This document shows positions 15,955 to 26,933 of a stretch of 34,358 nucleotides of DNA, piece after piece. Every line of letters begins with the position of its first letter. The first letter of the stretch is position 1. The stretch comes from Alphaproteobacteria bacterium (GTDB lineage: Bacteria; Pseudomonadota; Alphaproteobacteria; Paracaedibacterales; CAIULA01), in the NCBI GenBank assembly GCA_026400645.1, contig JAPLOP010000031.1, forward strand, positions 1 to 34,358, given 5' to 3'. The notes below the pieces were generated by a model, which did no database searches, was not told the DNA's origin, and worked only from the letters and a program-made list of their open reading frames with translations. The position numbers and the translations under genes were made by a program.

Positions 15955-16907
15955 CGTGCAAGTTTTATCCCGAAATCCTCTGGTGAGCAATTGGACAGAG
16001 AGATCTCCTCCCTGTAATAAATTGGAACATCCCTGGGCGCATAAACAACATCCAGTGCTAGTATTTCCGGATCAATAATACTGGCAAAGGCAGCGATTGA
16101 GGTGTGGCAATTTCCACCCAATTCCCGTAACAAGGATCGTTCTGCCCGAATGCATAATTCTGTTGGATCATGATTGACTGTGCGCAGCAGGCTCAAGATT
16201 TCTGAATCATCGGATCGGGCTTCGATCGCAATGACCCCTTGACCGGCGGCCGGAAGCATTTCTTTTAATGATAAAATTGTGACACACAAATCAGAATAGC
16301 CAGATAAACTATTTTCATCCTGCAAAAGCCCAAGGCGCTTTAACCCCGCCAGCGCTAAAATCGTTCCATCGTATCCTGATGACTGAATTTGTCGCAGGCG
16401 CGTTTGAACATTCCCCCGGATGGGGATAATCCTGAAATCGGGTCGATGGGCCAAAAGCTGCATAGCCCGCCTTGGGGAACATGTACCAATGATCGCGCCT
16501 TGTTTCAGGGTTTTGAGGGTTAGGCCATCTTGTCTGGTAATCAAAACATCGCGGGCATCTTCGCGTTCCAAAACACAGGCAATGGTCAGACCGCTTGGTT
16601 GATGTGTTTCCAAATCTTTCAAAGAATGAATGGCAAAGTCGATTTCTTTATTCAGCAGGGATTGTTCTATTTCCTTGACAAACAAAGCCTTTCCCCCAAT
16701 ATCGGACAGGCTTTGATCAGTAATGCGATCTCCTGTCGTTGTGATGCCGACGACCTGAATCGGCGAAAGTGTTGGATTTGCCTGGCGCAAAGCATCAATG
16801 ACGATGGTCGTTTGGGCAAGGGCCAGGGGGCTTTTGCGTGTTCCAACGATATACCCTTCGCCTTTCAAACTCTGATCTTCGAAAATTTCGGAACCTCGCG
16901 TCCTCAT
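15936..16907 (-). CDS. hemC: hydroxymethylbilane synthase (porphobilinogen deaminase)
   Basis: HemC joins four porphobilinogen molecules into hydroxymethylbilane in haem synthesis. The 323-residue product contains GTRKSPLALAQT (22-33), the catalytic aspartate Asp98 in HSLKDLE, the substrate-binding arginine cluster in GTCSPRRAMQL and IRGNVQTRL, and AAGQGVIAIEAR. The dipyrromethane cofactor cysteine is Cys267 in ELGGNCHTSIAAF, matching the SC-x-T-P-I version of the motif. ATG 16907 is chosen because homology begins about 18 residues later. An upstream ATG at 17006 keeps the frame open and would add 33 non-conserved residues. It is transcribed away from the thioredoxin-like gene and overlaps the GT10 gene end by 19 nt. 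Confidence 0.95.
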   Translation of the reverse strand: MRTRGSEIFEDQSLKGEGYIVGTRKSPLALAQTTIVIDALRQANPTLSPIQVVGITTTGDRITDQSLSDIGGKALFVKEIEQSLLNKEIDFAIHSLKDLETHQPSGLTIACVLEREDARDVLITRQDGLTLKTLKQGAIIGTCSPRRAMQLLAHRPDFRIIPIRGNVQTRLRQIQSSGYDGTILALAGLKRLGLLQDENSLSGYSDLCVTILSLKEMLPAAGQGVIAIEARSDDSEILSLLRTVNHDPTELCIRAERSLLRELGGNCHTSIAAFASIIDPEILALDVVYAPRDVPIYYREEISLSNCSPEDFGIKLARYLKNS

Positions 16908-17075
16908 GTACGTCTCTGTACGCTCCGGGCGCTCGGTCCTTATTGTCAAATCCAGATTTCGAAATCCATTGGGTATGCAATGGGAGTGACATGGGGTTTG
17001 GGTCATTGCTTAAAAATATGGAAATTTAGACGTTTATAAGGAATACTAGGTTATAGGATAGGAAAAAAGAGAAGA

Positions 17076-17891
17076 ATGTCGAGAATGCGTATTTTTTTGA
17101 TTTTGAGTCTTTTTATGGGGCTGGATACGTGTATTGCCGTGGCGGGGGAGGAAACGTCATCCGTTTCTATGCCGTCAGTTGAAGGCATTGTTTTGGAATG
17201 CGCTGACAACCTTGGCGGCGATATAAAGCCCACTGTTGAGGTGTGCTTTTCCCCAACCTGTGGGCATTGTGCCGATTATATAAAAACGATGCTGCCAAAA
17301 ATAGAGGAAGAATTTATAAAAACAGGGAAAATCAAAGTCATCCTTCGTCTTTTTCCGTTTAACAATTGGGATTTTGTTGTTGGAAAATTGTCGCTTATTC
17401 CCAATCCTAACGGAGAAGGATACGCATTGTCACCCGAACGAATCCATCTTTTTCTCTACAATCAAGAAAAATGGATGCCAACACGGACTGAACAGGGTTC
17501 GGATAAAAAGGGAGATGGGGATACGCCTGGCCAACGAGAGCTGGATCTAAAAATCAAGGAAACGGCTGATCGTCTTGGGGTTCCTGCTGATGACCTTAAA
17601 AAAGATTTGTGCATTGAAGGGGGTGACCCATTTGTATCCCTAAAGCTGTTCTGTTTTGAACATAAGATCCCGCTTGATGAAATATTGAGCGCCGTCAAAG
17701 AAAACCCGGTACTTGAAAACGCGCTGACGTCTGTTTTTTTGCAGACGCTTGATGAAAAGGGAAATCCCATCCAGTTTGCGCCCGCATTTTTTATCGATGG
17801 AAAACTTCAGCCAGATTCGGTTAACATTGCGGAAATCAAAGCGTTTTTAAAGACGCTGCATAAGACCACTCCAGCCAAGGCAAAAGACTAA
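17076..17891 (+). CDS. DsbA-like periplasmic thioredoxin-fold protein
   Basis: A 271-residue secreted protein. Residues 4-23 are a Sec signal peptide, with a likely cleavage after AVA (21-23). The thioredoxin fold begins near residue 38, and the redox motif is Cys62-Gly-His-Cys65 in SPTCGHCADY. The cis-proline is in FAPAFFIDGKL (Pro236). Between them is an alpha-helical insert of about 100 residues, including a charged, glycine-rich stretch (about 130-150), in the manner of the DsbA/FrnE-like Thioredoxin_4 proteins. It probably oxidises or isomerises disulfides in envelope proteins. It does not look like a lipoprotein despite Cys19. The ATG at 17076 follows AAGAGAAG. Its last 56 nt overlap the convergent serC gene. 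Confidence 0.82.
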   Translation: MSRMRIFLILSLFMGLDTCIAVAGEETSSVSMPSVEGIVLECADNLGGDIKPTVEVCFSPTCGHCADYIKTMLPKIEEEFIKTGKIKVILRLFPFNNWDFVVGKLSLIPNPNGEGYALSPERIHLFLYNQEKWMPTRTEQGSDKKGDGDTPGQRELDLKIKETADRLGVPADDLKKDLCIEGGDPFVSLKLFCFEHKIPLDEILSAVKENPVLENALTSVFLQTLDEKGNPIQFAPAFFIDGKLQPDSVNIAEIKAFLKTLHKTTPAKAKD

Positions 17892-18987
17892 TCAGATCCT
17901 GCTTCTCCACCGTTGGGCCACACCAAATCCTAAGGGATGGTGGTGCAAAAATATGGTTCACGATATCAAGGGCGACTTGGTTTTCTTGAAGTTTGCTAGC
18001 CATAGTCCGCAGAAATTCCCGCTGGCCTTGTATCGTTTCATGAGGATTGTTAACTGTCAGGCAAACCGACGTTGGTGATGTGATCTCTGGGCTCTCTGCC
18101 ATAAAGGATATCCAGGGTGTTGTCTGAACCCAGTCCCGAACCACGGAAAAATTTTCTGAACAGCGTTGAAGAAGTCCGCTCAATCCGCCAATCGATTCCG
18201 CCCAACAAAGCGCACCCAGGCAATCTTCGGCGCACAGCATGGATGGTGTGTTGATTGTTTCGCCCCTGAATAGGCCGTCGGAAACCACGTTGTTTTTTGT
18301 CAGGCGAAATATACGGGGTATCGGCCATGATGGCTGGTGAGTTTCAAGGCGCTCAAGGGCCCGGGGGCTTAGGACCAGCATGCCATGAGCGGCCTCGCTT
18401 CCTAATCCTTTTTGCCACGAAAATGCAACCGCATCCAGTTTGTCCCAGGGTAAATCAAAACAAAAAGCCGCCGATGTTGCATCACAAATAGTGAGGCCAT
18501 GTCGGGTATCCGAAATCCAATCTCCATTGGGGATGCATGTCCCGGACGTGGTTCCATTCCAGGAAAAGACAATATCGTTGGTCGAATCAACAGTCGCCAG
18601 GTCGGGAATTTCCCCATATTCAGCAACCAAGGGGCGAACATCGGGCAGGCGCAATTGTTCCATAACGTCAGCCAGCCAGTGTTTCCCAAATACATCAAAT
18701 GATAGGGCATCAACCGGCCGCTGCCCCAAAAGGGACCAAAGCGCACATTCGATGGCTCCGGTTGCGGATCCTGCAAGGATCGCTATTTTGTGATCGGCTG
18801 GAATCTGCAAAACGGATCGCGTTAAATCAATAACTTGTTTTAATTTTTCTTTTCCCTGGATGGATCGGTGGGATCGTCCAAGCAATGCCTTGTCGAGGGA
18901 TTTCAGATTCCAGCCAGGGTGTTTGCGGGTGGGGCCAGAACCAAAATTTGGGCAAACGGGTTTTAGGTGGGGCTGGGGAAGTGTCAC
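17836..18987 (-). CDS. serC: phosphoserine aminotransferase SerC
   Basis: SerC converts 3-phosphohydroxypyruvate and glutamate to phosphoserine in serine synthesis, and can serve in pyridoxal phosphate synthesis. The 383-residue protein starts with PNFGSGPTRKHPGW, has HRS (40-42) from the conserved GRSHRS segment, AGSATGAIECALWSLLG for cofactor binding, CDATSAAFCFDLPWDKLD, and the PLP lysine Lys193 in FSWQKGLGSEAAHG. This is the variant found in Alphaproteobacteria and methanogens rather than the E. coli type. A serA partner, often adjacent in alphaproteobacteria, is not seen in this window. The 3' end overlaps the thioredoxin-like gene by 56 nt in opposite orientation. Confidence 0.92.
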   Translation of the reverse strand: MTLPQPHLKPVCPNFGSGPTRKHPGWNLKSLDKALLGRSHRSIQGKEKLKQVIDLTRSVLQIPADHKIAILAGSATGAIECALWSLLGQRPVDALSFDVFGKHWLADVMEQLRLPDVRPLVAEYGEIPDLATVDSTNDIVFSWNGTTSGTCIPNGDWISDTRHGLTICDATSAAFCFDLPWDKLDAVAFSWQKGLGSEAAHGMLVLSPRALERLETHQPSWPIPRIFRLTKNNVVSDGLFRGETINTPSMLCAEDCLGALCWAESIGGLSGLLQRCSENFSVVRDWVQTTPWISFMAESPEITSPTSVCLTVNNPHETIQGQREFLRTMASKLQENQVALDIVNHIFAPPSLRIWCGPTVEKQDLISLLPWLEWSYAASLKTL

Positions 18988-19064
18988 TGTTTTATAGCCA
19001 ATAAAAATGTATTATGTTTTGTTATATCCTAATGATAGCGGATGATTCTATTATTTTTTTGCAC

Positions 19065-19094
19065 TGGACAACCATAGGTAGATTGAGCTATAAG
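19065..19094 (+). promoter_or_regulatory. probable promoter of tRNA-Trp-secE-nusG
   Basis: TGGACA (19065-19070) and TATAAG (19089-19094) are 18 nt apart, ending 33 nt before the tRNA-Trp gene. Placement before the first gene of the cluster supports it; the call is by eye only. Confidence 0.45.
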
Positions 19095-19127
19095 TTACGA
19101 CAGTGTTTTGTTTTTGCAGGCAGGTTT

Positions 19128-19204
19128 AGGAGTGTAGCTCAATTGGCTAGAGCGTCGGTCTCCAAAACCGAAGGCTGGGGGTTCGAGACCCTCCACTCCT
19201 GCCA
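19128..19204 (+). tRNA. tRNA-Trp (anticodon CCA)
   Basis: A 77-nt cloverleaf: acceptor AGGAGTG with CACTCCT, D arm GCTC/GAGC, anticodon stem TCGGT/ACCGA with loop CTCCAAA (anticodon CCA), T arm with GTTCGAGAC, discriminator G and encoded CCA. The tRNA-Trp-secE-nusG order is common in Proteobacteria. Confidence 0.96.
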
Positions 19205-19247
19205 AGTATTTGGTTGCCGAGTAATTTAAGAGTTCGTAAGGGGCGCG

Positions 19248-19472
19248 ATGAAGACCATTTCTGGAAAGACCACTGCTAAAGTAGGGTTGTTTAAAAAGAT
19301 ATCCCGTTTTATAGACGAGGTTCGTCAAGAATCAAGAAAAGTAACGTGGCCAAGTCGCCGAGAGACGACATTGACGACAGTTGTTGTTTTTGTTTTGGCA
19401 GTTATAGCAGCTATTTATTTTATGATTGTTGATCAAGTTATTTATCGACTTTTACATTGGATCATTGGTTAA
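19248..19472 (+). CDS. secE: preprotein translocase subunit SecE
   Basis: SecE clamps SecY in the inner-membrane translocon. This is the short, single-membrane-segment form (74 residues): an amphipathic helix with FIDEVRQESRKVTWPSRRET (about 22-41), containing the conserved KVTWP motif, then one transmembrane helix (about 45-64). It lies 43 nt after tRNA-Trp and 32 nt before nusG. Confidence 0.96.
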   Translation: MKTISGKTTAKVGLFKKISRFIDEVRQESRKVTWPSRRETTLTTVVVFVLAVIAAIYFMIVDQVIYRLLHWIIG

Positions 19473-19504
19473 TAGATGTTTGTTTGTAGTTTGGGGAAAG
19501 TTTG

Positions 19505-20047
19505 ATGACGCGCAGTGCTCATTGGTATGTGATTAATGTCTACTCAGGTTTTGAAAAAAAGGTCGTTCAGGCGATCCAGGAGCAAGCCGAGAAAAAAGGC
19601 ATGTCGGACCGTTTCGAGGAAATGTTAGTCCCATCAGAAGAAGTTGTCGAAATCCATAAGGGTGCAAAAGTCAACACAGAGAAACAATATTTTCCCGGAT
19701 ACGTTCTGGTGAAAATGGAGCTGACAGACGAAACGTGGCATTTGGTAAAAAATACGCCTCGTGTTTCTGGTTTTCTGGGCGCGAAGGGCAAACCAAGTCC
19801 GATTAGTGAAGTCGAGGTGAGTCGTATCCTTCGCCAAGTGCAGGATTCGATTGAAAAACCACGCCATACACTTAGTTTTGAGATTGGCGAGCAGGTTCGC
19901 GTTTGCGAAGGGCCATTTACATCATTCAGCGGTTTGGTTGAAGATGTTGATGGTGAAAAGGGACGCTTAAAAGTGTCCGTTATGATTTTTGGTCGTCCGA
20001 CTCCGGTTGAATTGGAATTCGGTCAGGTCGAAAAGCAACAAGGTTAA
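19505..20047 (+). CDS. nusG: transcription antitermination/termination factor NusG
   Basis: NusG binds the RNA polymerase clamp, suppresses pausing and couples transcription to Rho or ribosomes. The 180-residue protein has the NGN domain opening with HWYVINVYSGFEKKV (5-19), the FPGYVLVKMEL strand, and the C-terminal KOW domain with IGEQVRVCEGPFTSFSGLVEDVD (about 127-149). ATG 19505 gives the standard N-terminus; a TTG directly before it is also in frame. It sits between secE and rplK, its usual place. Confidence 0.97.
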   Translation: MTRSAHWYVINVYSGFEKKVVQAIQEQAEKKGMSDRFEEMLVPSEEVVEIHKGAKVNTEKQYFPGYVLVKMELTDETWHLVKNTPRVSGFLGAKGKPSPISEVEVSRILRQVQDSIEKPRHTLSFEIGEQVRVCEGPFTSFSGLVEDVDGEKGRLKVSVMIFGRPTPVELEFGQVEKQQG

Positions 20048-20061
20048 GTTTATATAAATAT

Positions 20062-20086
20062 GTGGAAGGTGGCCGAACCGCACCAC
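20062..20086 (+). promoter_or_regulatory. RNA hairpin before rplK, probable ribosomal protein L1 binding site
   Basis: GTGG (20062-20065) pairs with CCAC (20083-20086), and a second GTGG (20069-20072) pairs with CCGC (20078-20081, one G-U pair). An asymmetric internal loop (AAG versus A) separates the helices. L1 is known to repress its own rplK-rplA mRNA by binding two short helices joined by an asymmetric loop that mimics its 23S rRNA site; this structure 24 nt before the rplK start fits. Assignment is by analogy, not alignment. Confidence 0.55.
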
Positions 20087-20109
20087 AAACTCAATAATTG
20101 GGGAGTACT

Positions 20110-20538
20110 ATGGCAAAAAAAGTTACAGGATACATTAAATTACAAGTATCAGCCGGTAAGGCAAATCCATCTCCGCCCATTGGGCCGGCATTAGGTCAAC
20201 GTGGACTTAATATTATGGAATTTTGCAAATCGTTCAATGCGCAAACACAAGGCATGGAACCAGGAACACCGATTCCTGTTGTGATCACCGTCTTTGCGGA
20301 TAAAACGTTTTCATTCGTTATGAAGACCCCGCCAAACACCCATTTCCTTAAAAAGGCAGCTGGAATTCAAAAAGGAATTCAGACGCCAGGTCGTGGAACA
20401 GTTGGTACGGTGACTATGGATCAGGTCAGAGAAATCGCAGCCATTAAGATGAAAGATCTTAATGCGCTTGATATTGACGCAGCATGCACGATGATTGTTG
20501 GGTCAGCTCGGTCAATGGGAATTGAGGTATCGGAGTAA
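20110..20538 (+). CDS. rplK: 50S ribosomal protein L11
   Basis: L11 forms the GTPase-associated centre with 23S rRNA. The 142-residue product has the N-terminal [35 protein letters not shown] core (the proline-rich [11 protein letters not shown] motif) and the RNA-binding C-terminal [21 protein letters not shown] with the final [13 protein letters not shown] 20110 follows GGGGAG; an in-frame TTG at 20098 is not needed. It is separated from rplA by 3 nt and probably controlled by L1 through the hairpin just upstream. Confidence 0.98.
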   Translation: MAKKVTGYIKLQVSAGKANPSPPIGPALGQRGLNIMEFCKSFNAQTQGMEPGTPIPVVITVFADKTFSFVMKTPPNTHFLKKAAGIQKGIQTPGRGTVGTVTMDQVREIAAIKMKDLNALDIDAACTMIVGSARSMGIEVSE

Positions 20539-20541
20539 ATT

Positions 20542-21228
20542 ATGGCAAAAATTTGTAAAAGACTAAAGGTTGCTTACGCCGCTGTTGACAAAAATAAAGT
20601 TTACGGCTTGGCAGACGCCATAAAGGTTTTAAAATCCGTGGCTAAAGCAAAATTTGACGAAACAATCGAAGTTTCGATGAATTTGAATATTGACCCCAGG
20701 AAAGCTGAGCAAAACATTCGTGGCGTTGTTCAGTTGCCTCATGGAACGGGAAAAACCTATAAGGTTGCTGTTTTTGCGAGGGGCCCAAAGGCAATAGAAG
20801 CAGAACAAGCTGGGGCTGACATCGTTGGTGCTGAGGAGCTGATGGAACAGATCCAAGCAGGGAATATCAATTTCGATCGTTGTATTGCAACGCCCGATAT
20901 GATGGGTCTTGTTGGTCGCGTTGGCAAGATATTGGGCCCACGTGGTTTAATGCCAAACCCAAAGTTGGGCACAGTGACTATGGACGTTGCCGCTGCAATT
21001 AAAGCCGTCAAGGGTGGCCAGGTAGAATACCGTGCTGAAAAAGCGGGTATTGTTCATTCTGGCGTTGGCAAAGTTAGCTTTGATGACAGTGCTTTGGTTG
21101 ATAACATCATGATTCTTATTGATGCTGTCACAAAGGCCAAGCCACTTGGTGTCAAAGGAACATATATCAAGAAAATGAGTCTTAGTTCGACAATGGGACC
21201 TGGTTTAACCTTTTCCATCGAAGGCTAA
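20542..21228 (+). CDS. rplA: 50S ribosomal protein L1
   Basis: L1 builds the mobile L1 stalk that helps release E-site tRNA, and represses its own operon. The 228 residues include [34 protein letters not shown] split by the family's two-domain pattern, the signature [22 protein letters not shown] (about 129-150), and [20 protein letters not shown]. Length is normal. It is the last gene before the intrinsic terminator at 21271. Confidence 0.98.
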   Translation: MAKICKRLKVAYAAVDKNKVYGLADAIKVLKSVAKAKFDETIEVSMNLNIDPRKAEQNIRGVVQLPHGTGKTYKVAVFARGPKAIEAEQAGADIVGAEELMEQIQAGNINFDRCIATPDMMGLVGRVGKILGPRGLMPNPKLGTVTMDVAAAIKAVKGGQVEYRAEKAGIVHSGVGKVSFDDSALVDNIMILIDAVTKAKPLGVKGTYIKKMSLSSTMGPGLTFSIEG

Positions 21229-21253
21229 GTTTTACGAGTTAAGGGATAAGTTA

Positions 21254-21282
21254 TTGACTTTCCCTTATGCCTGCCCTATGTT
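21254..21282 (+). promoter_or_regulatory. probable rplJL promoter
   Basis: TTGACT (21254-21259) and TATGTT (21277-21282) with an exact 17-nt spacer. Transcription would begin near 21289, just ahead of the L10 leader structure. The -10 box overlaps the stem and loop of the rplA terminator. A separate promoter between rplA and rplJ is known in E. coli. Confidence 0.6.
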
Positions 21283-21295
21283 AGGGCAGTTTTTT
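21271..21295 (+). terminator. intrinsic terminator after rplA
   Basis: CTGCCCTA (21271-21278) pairs perfectly with TAGGGCAG (21282-21289) around a TGT loop, followed directly by six T residues (21290-21295). This would end or attenuate rplK-rplA transcripts before rplJ. Confidence 0.85.
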
Positions 21296-21303
21296 GTCAA
21301 AGA

Positions 21304-21356
21304 CTGTGGGTGCTGTTTCGATGGGAACAGTTTAATGGCGCAAGCTGCCCGCACAG
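21304..21356 (+). promoter_or_regulatory. L10 leader (ribosomal protein L10-L7/L12 binding RNA)
   Basis: CTGTGGG (21304-21310) pairs with CCCGCACAG (21348-21356, one bulged G). Inside are a hairpin CTGTT/AACAG (21313-21330) and a second with GGCGCAAGC, joined by TTTAAT. The three-way layout with an AACAGTTTAATGGCGCAAGC core matches the known L10 leader with its kink-turn, where excess L10(L7/L12)4 represses rplJL translation. It lies 133 nt before the rplJ start, so repression must act through further folding of the leader. Confidence 0.65.
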
Positions 21357-21488
21357 ACAGAAGGGGAAAACGTTTTTGGGTGTTTTATTAAGTTACGTTA
21401 ACTTGATGGCATTTGAATCTTCCACTCCTTCTGTGGTCTTAATGGAGGCGATGTGGCCTTCATTGGCTTTTATTAGAGGAGTAGAGTA

Positions 21489-21995
21489 ATGGACCGTACG
21501 CAAAAAGAAGGTTTAGTCTTGCGTATGCGTGACGAATTGCAAAACGCACAAACAGTGATCGTGACACGTCAAGTGGGCCTCACTGTTTCTGAAGTTACTG
21601 CACTGCGTCGTCGTATGCGTGAATCACAAGCCGAGTTTAAGGTTTTAAAAAATACTCTCGCCCGACTAGCTGTAAAAGGGACAGCACTAGAAGGAATCAC
21701 CGAAATGCTTCAGGGGCCAACGGCTCTTGCGTATTCTAGTGATCCCATTAGTGCCGCAAAGGTCGCTGTAAAGTTCGCGAATGATAACAAGAAATTGGTC
21801 ATTGTTGGCGGATGTATGAACGGCCTAGTTTTGTCTGAAGATGCCGTGAAAGCACTTGCAACACTGCCATCTCTTGACGAACTGCGTGGAAAGATCATTG
21901 GTGTTATTTCTGCGCCTGCAACCAAACTGGCTATTTTGTTAAAGGAACCGGCGGCACGCGTTGCTCGGGTTCTGGCAGCAAAGGGTTCAGAGTAG
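21489..21995 (+). CDS. rplJ: 50S ribosomal protein L10
   Basis: L10 anchors L7/L12 dimers to the ribosomal stalk. The 168-residue protein starts with MDRTQKEGLVLRMRDEL and shows the family core AEFKVLKNTLARLAVKGT, the LQGPTALAYSSDPISAAKV strand and a C-terminal helix that binds L7/L12. ATG 21489 follows AGAGGAG. A 260-nt leader separates it from rplA and carries the L10-binding structure; rplL follows after 59 nt. Confidence 0.97.
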   Translation: MDRTQKEGLVLRMRDELQNAQTVIVTRQVGLTVSEVTALRRRMRESQAEFKVLKNTLARLAVKGTALEGITEMLQGPTALAYSSDPISAAKVAVKFANDNKKLVIVGGCMNGLVLSEDAVKALATLPSLDELRGKIIGVISAPATKLAILLKEPAARVARVLAAKGSE

Positions 21996-22054
21996 TTTTA
22001 AAGTAATATTATTAAGAAGTATTTTTAGATAAGTACCATTATTGGAGAGTTTAA

Positions 22055-22420
22055 ATGGCAAAGTTAGCAAAAATCGTTGAAGAATTATCTGGTTTAACAG
22101 TTCTAGAGGCAGCCGAGCTGTCAAAAAGACTAGAAGAAACATGGGGCGTTAGCGCCGCTGCAGCCGTTGCTGCTGCACCAGCAGCACAAGCAGAAGTTGC
22201 AGAAGTTAAGACAGAATTTGATGTTTCATTGGATGAATTCGGTGCAAACAAAATCAACGTCATTAAAGAAGTTCGCGCGATTACTGGTTTGGGTCTCAAG
22301 GAAGCAAAAGACCTTGTAGAAGCCGCACCAAAGATGGTCAAGCAAGCAGTTTCAAAAGATGAAGCTGAAAAAATTAAGAAGCAGCTAGAAGAAGCTGGAG
22401 CAAAAGTTTCCATAAAGTAA
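22055..22420 (+). CDS. rplL: 50S ribosomal protein L7/L12
   Basis: The stalk protein that recruits and activates translational GTPases. The 121 residues comprise an N-terminal dimerisation domain (about 1-33), an alanine-rich hinge ([17 protein letters not shown], about 35-51) and the C-terminal factor-binding domain with [28 protein letters not shown] (about 69-96). ATG 22055 follows TTGGAGAG. An antisense open frame covering this gene reflects the alanine-rich codons and is not a gene. Confidence 0.98.
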   Translation: MAKLAKIVEELSGLTVLEAAELSKRLEETWGVSAAAAVAAAPAAQAEVAEVKTEFDVSLDEFGANKINVIKEVRAITGLGLKEAKDLVEAAPKMVKQAVSKDEAEKIKKQLEEAGAKVSIK

Positions 22421-22436
22421 TGGAAGCACTATTTTT

Positions 22437-22482
22437 CAAAAACTGTAGCGATGTTTTTTAGGGAGCATCGTTGCAGTTTTTG
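22437..22482 (+). terminator. attenuator-like long hairpin between rplL and rpoB
   Basis: Bases 22437-22453 pair with 22466-22482 over 17 continuous positions (two G-U pairs) around a 12-nt loop. The 3' arm contains TTTTT, so it could work as a partial intrinsic terminator or as an RNase III processing site. E. coli has both an attenuator and an RNase III site in the same rplL-rpoB interval, setting RNA polymerase below ribosomal protein output. Confidence 0.65.
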
Positions 22483-22699
22483 CCTAAAAGCATTAGGTTA
22501 AGAAACTTAATAGCAAGCGTAAAATTTGGTATATCTGATTAGTTTAGTCGCTAGGAACGAATGCAGTTATATCCTGCCCTTTCAAGAAACGTAATATCAT
22601 ACGGGTTCATAGTGACTTTTATTCATCAACGAAACAATAAAAGCGCAAAAAACAAGAATTATCAGGCATATATTAAGCACATTTGGGGGAACGGTATCG

Positions 22700-26872
<4,173 letters not shown>

Positions 26873-26933
26873 TTCATTCATTTTTGGTGTATTTTGGTTG
26901 TCGTACCAGGGAATCGTATAAGGAGTTTTAAGA

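Noticed and set aside
22051-22413. 120-codon minus-strand open frame antisense to rplL
   Set aside because: It mirrors the alanine-rich, low-complexity codons of L7/L12, has no Shine-Dalgarno and resembles nothing known.
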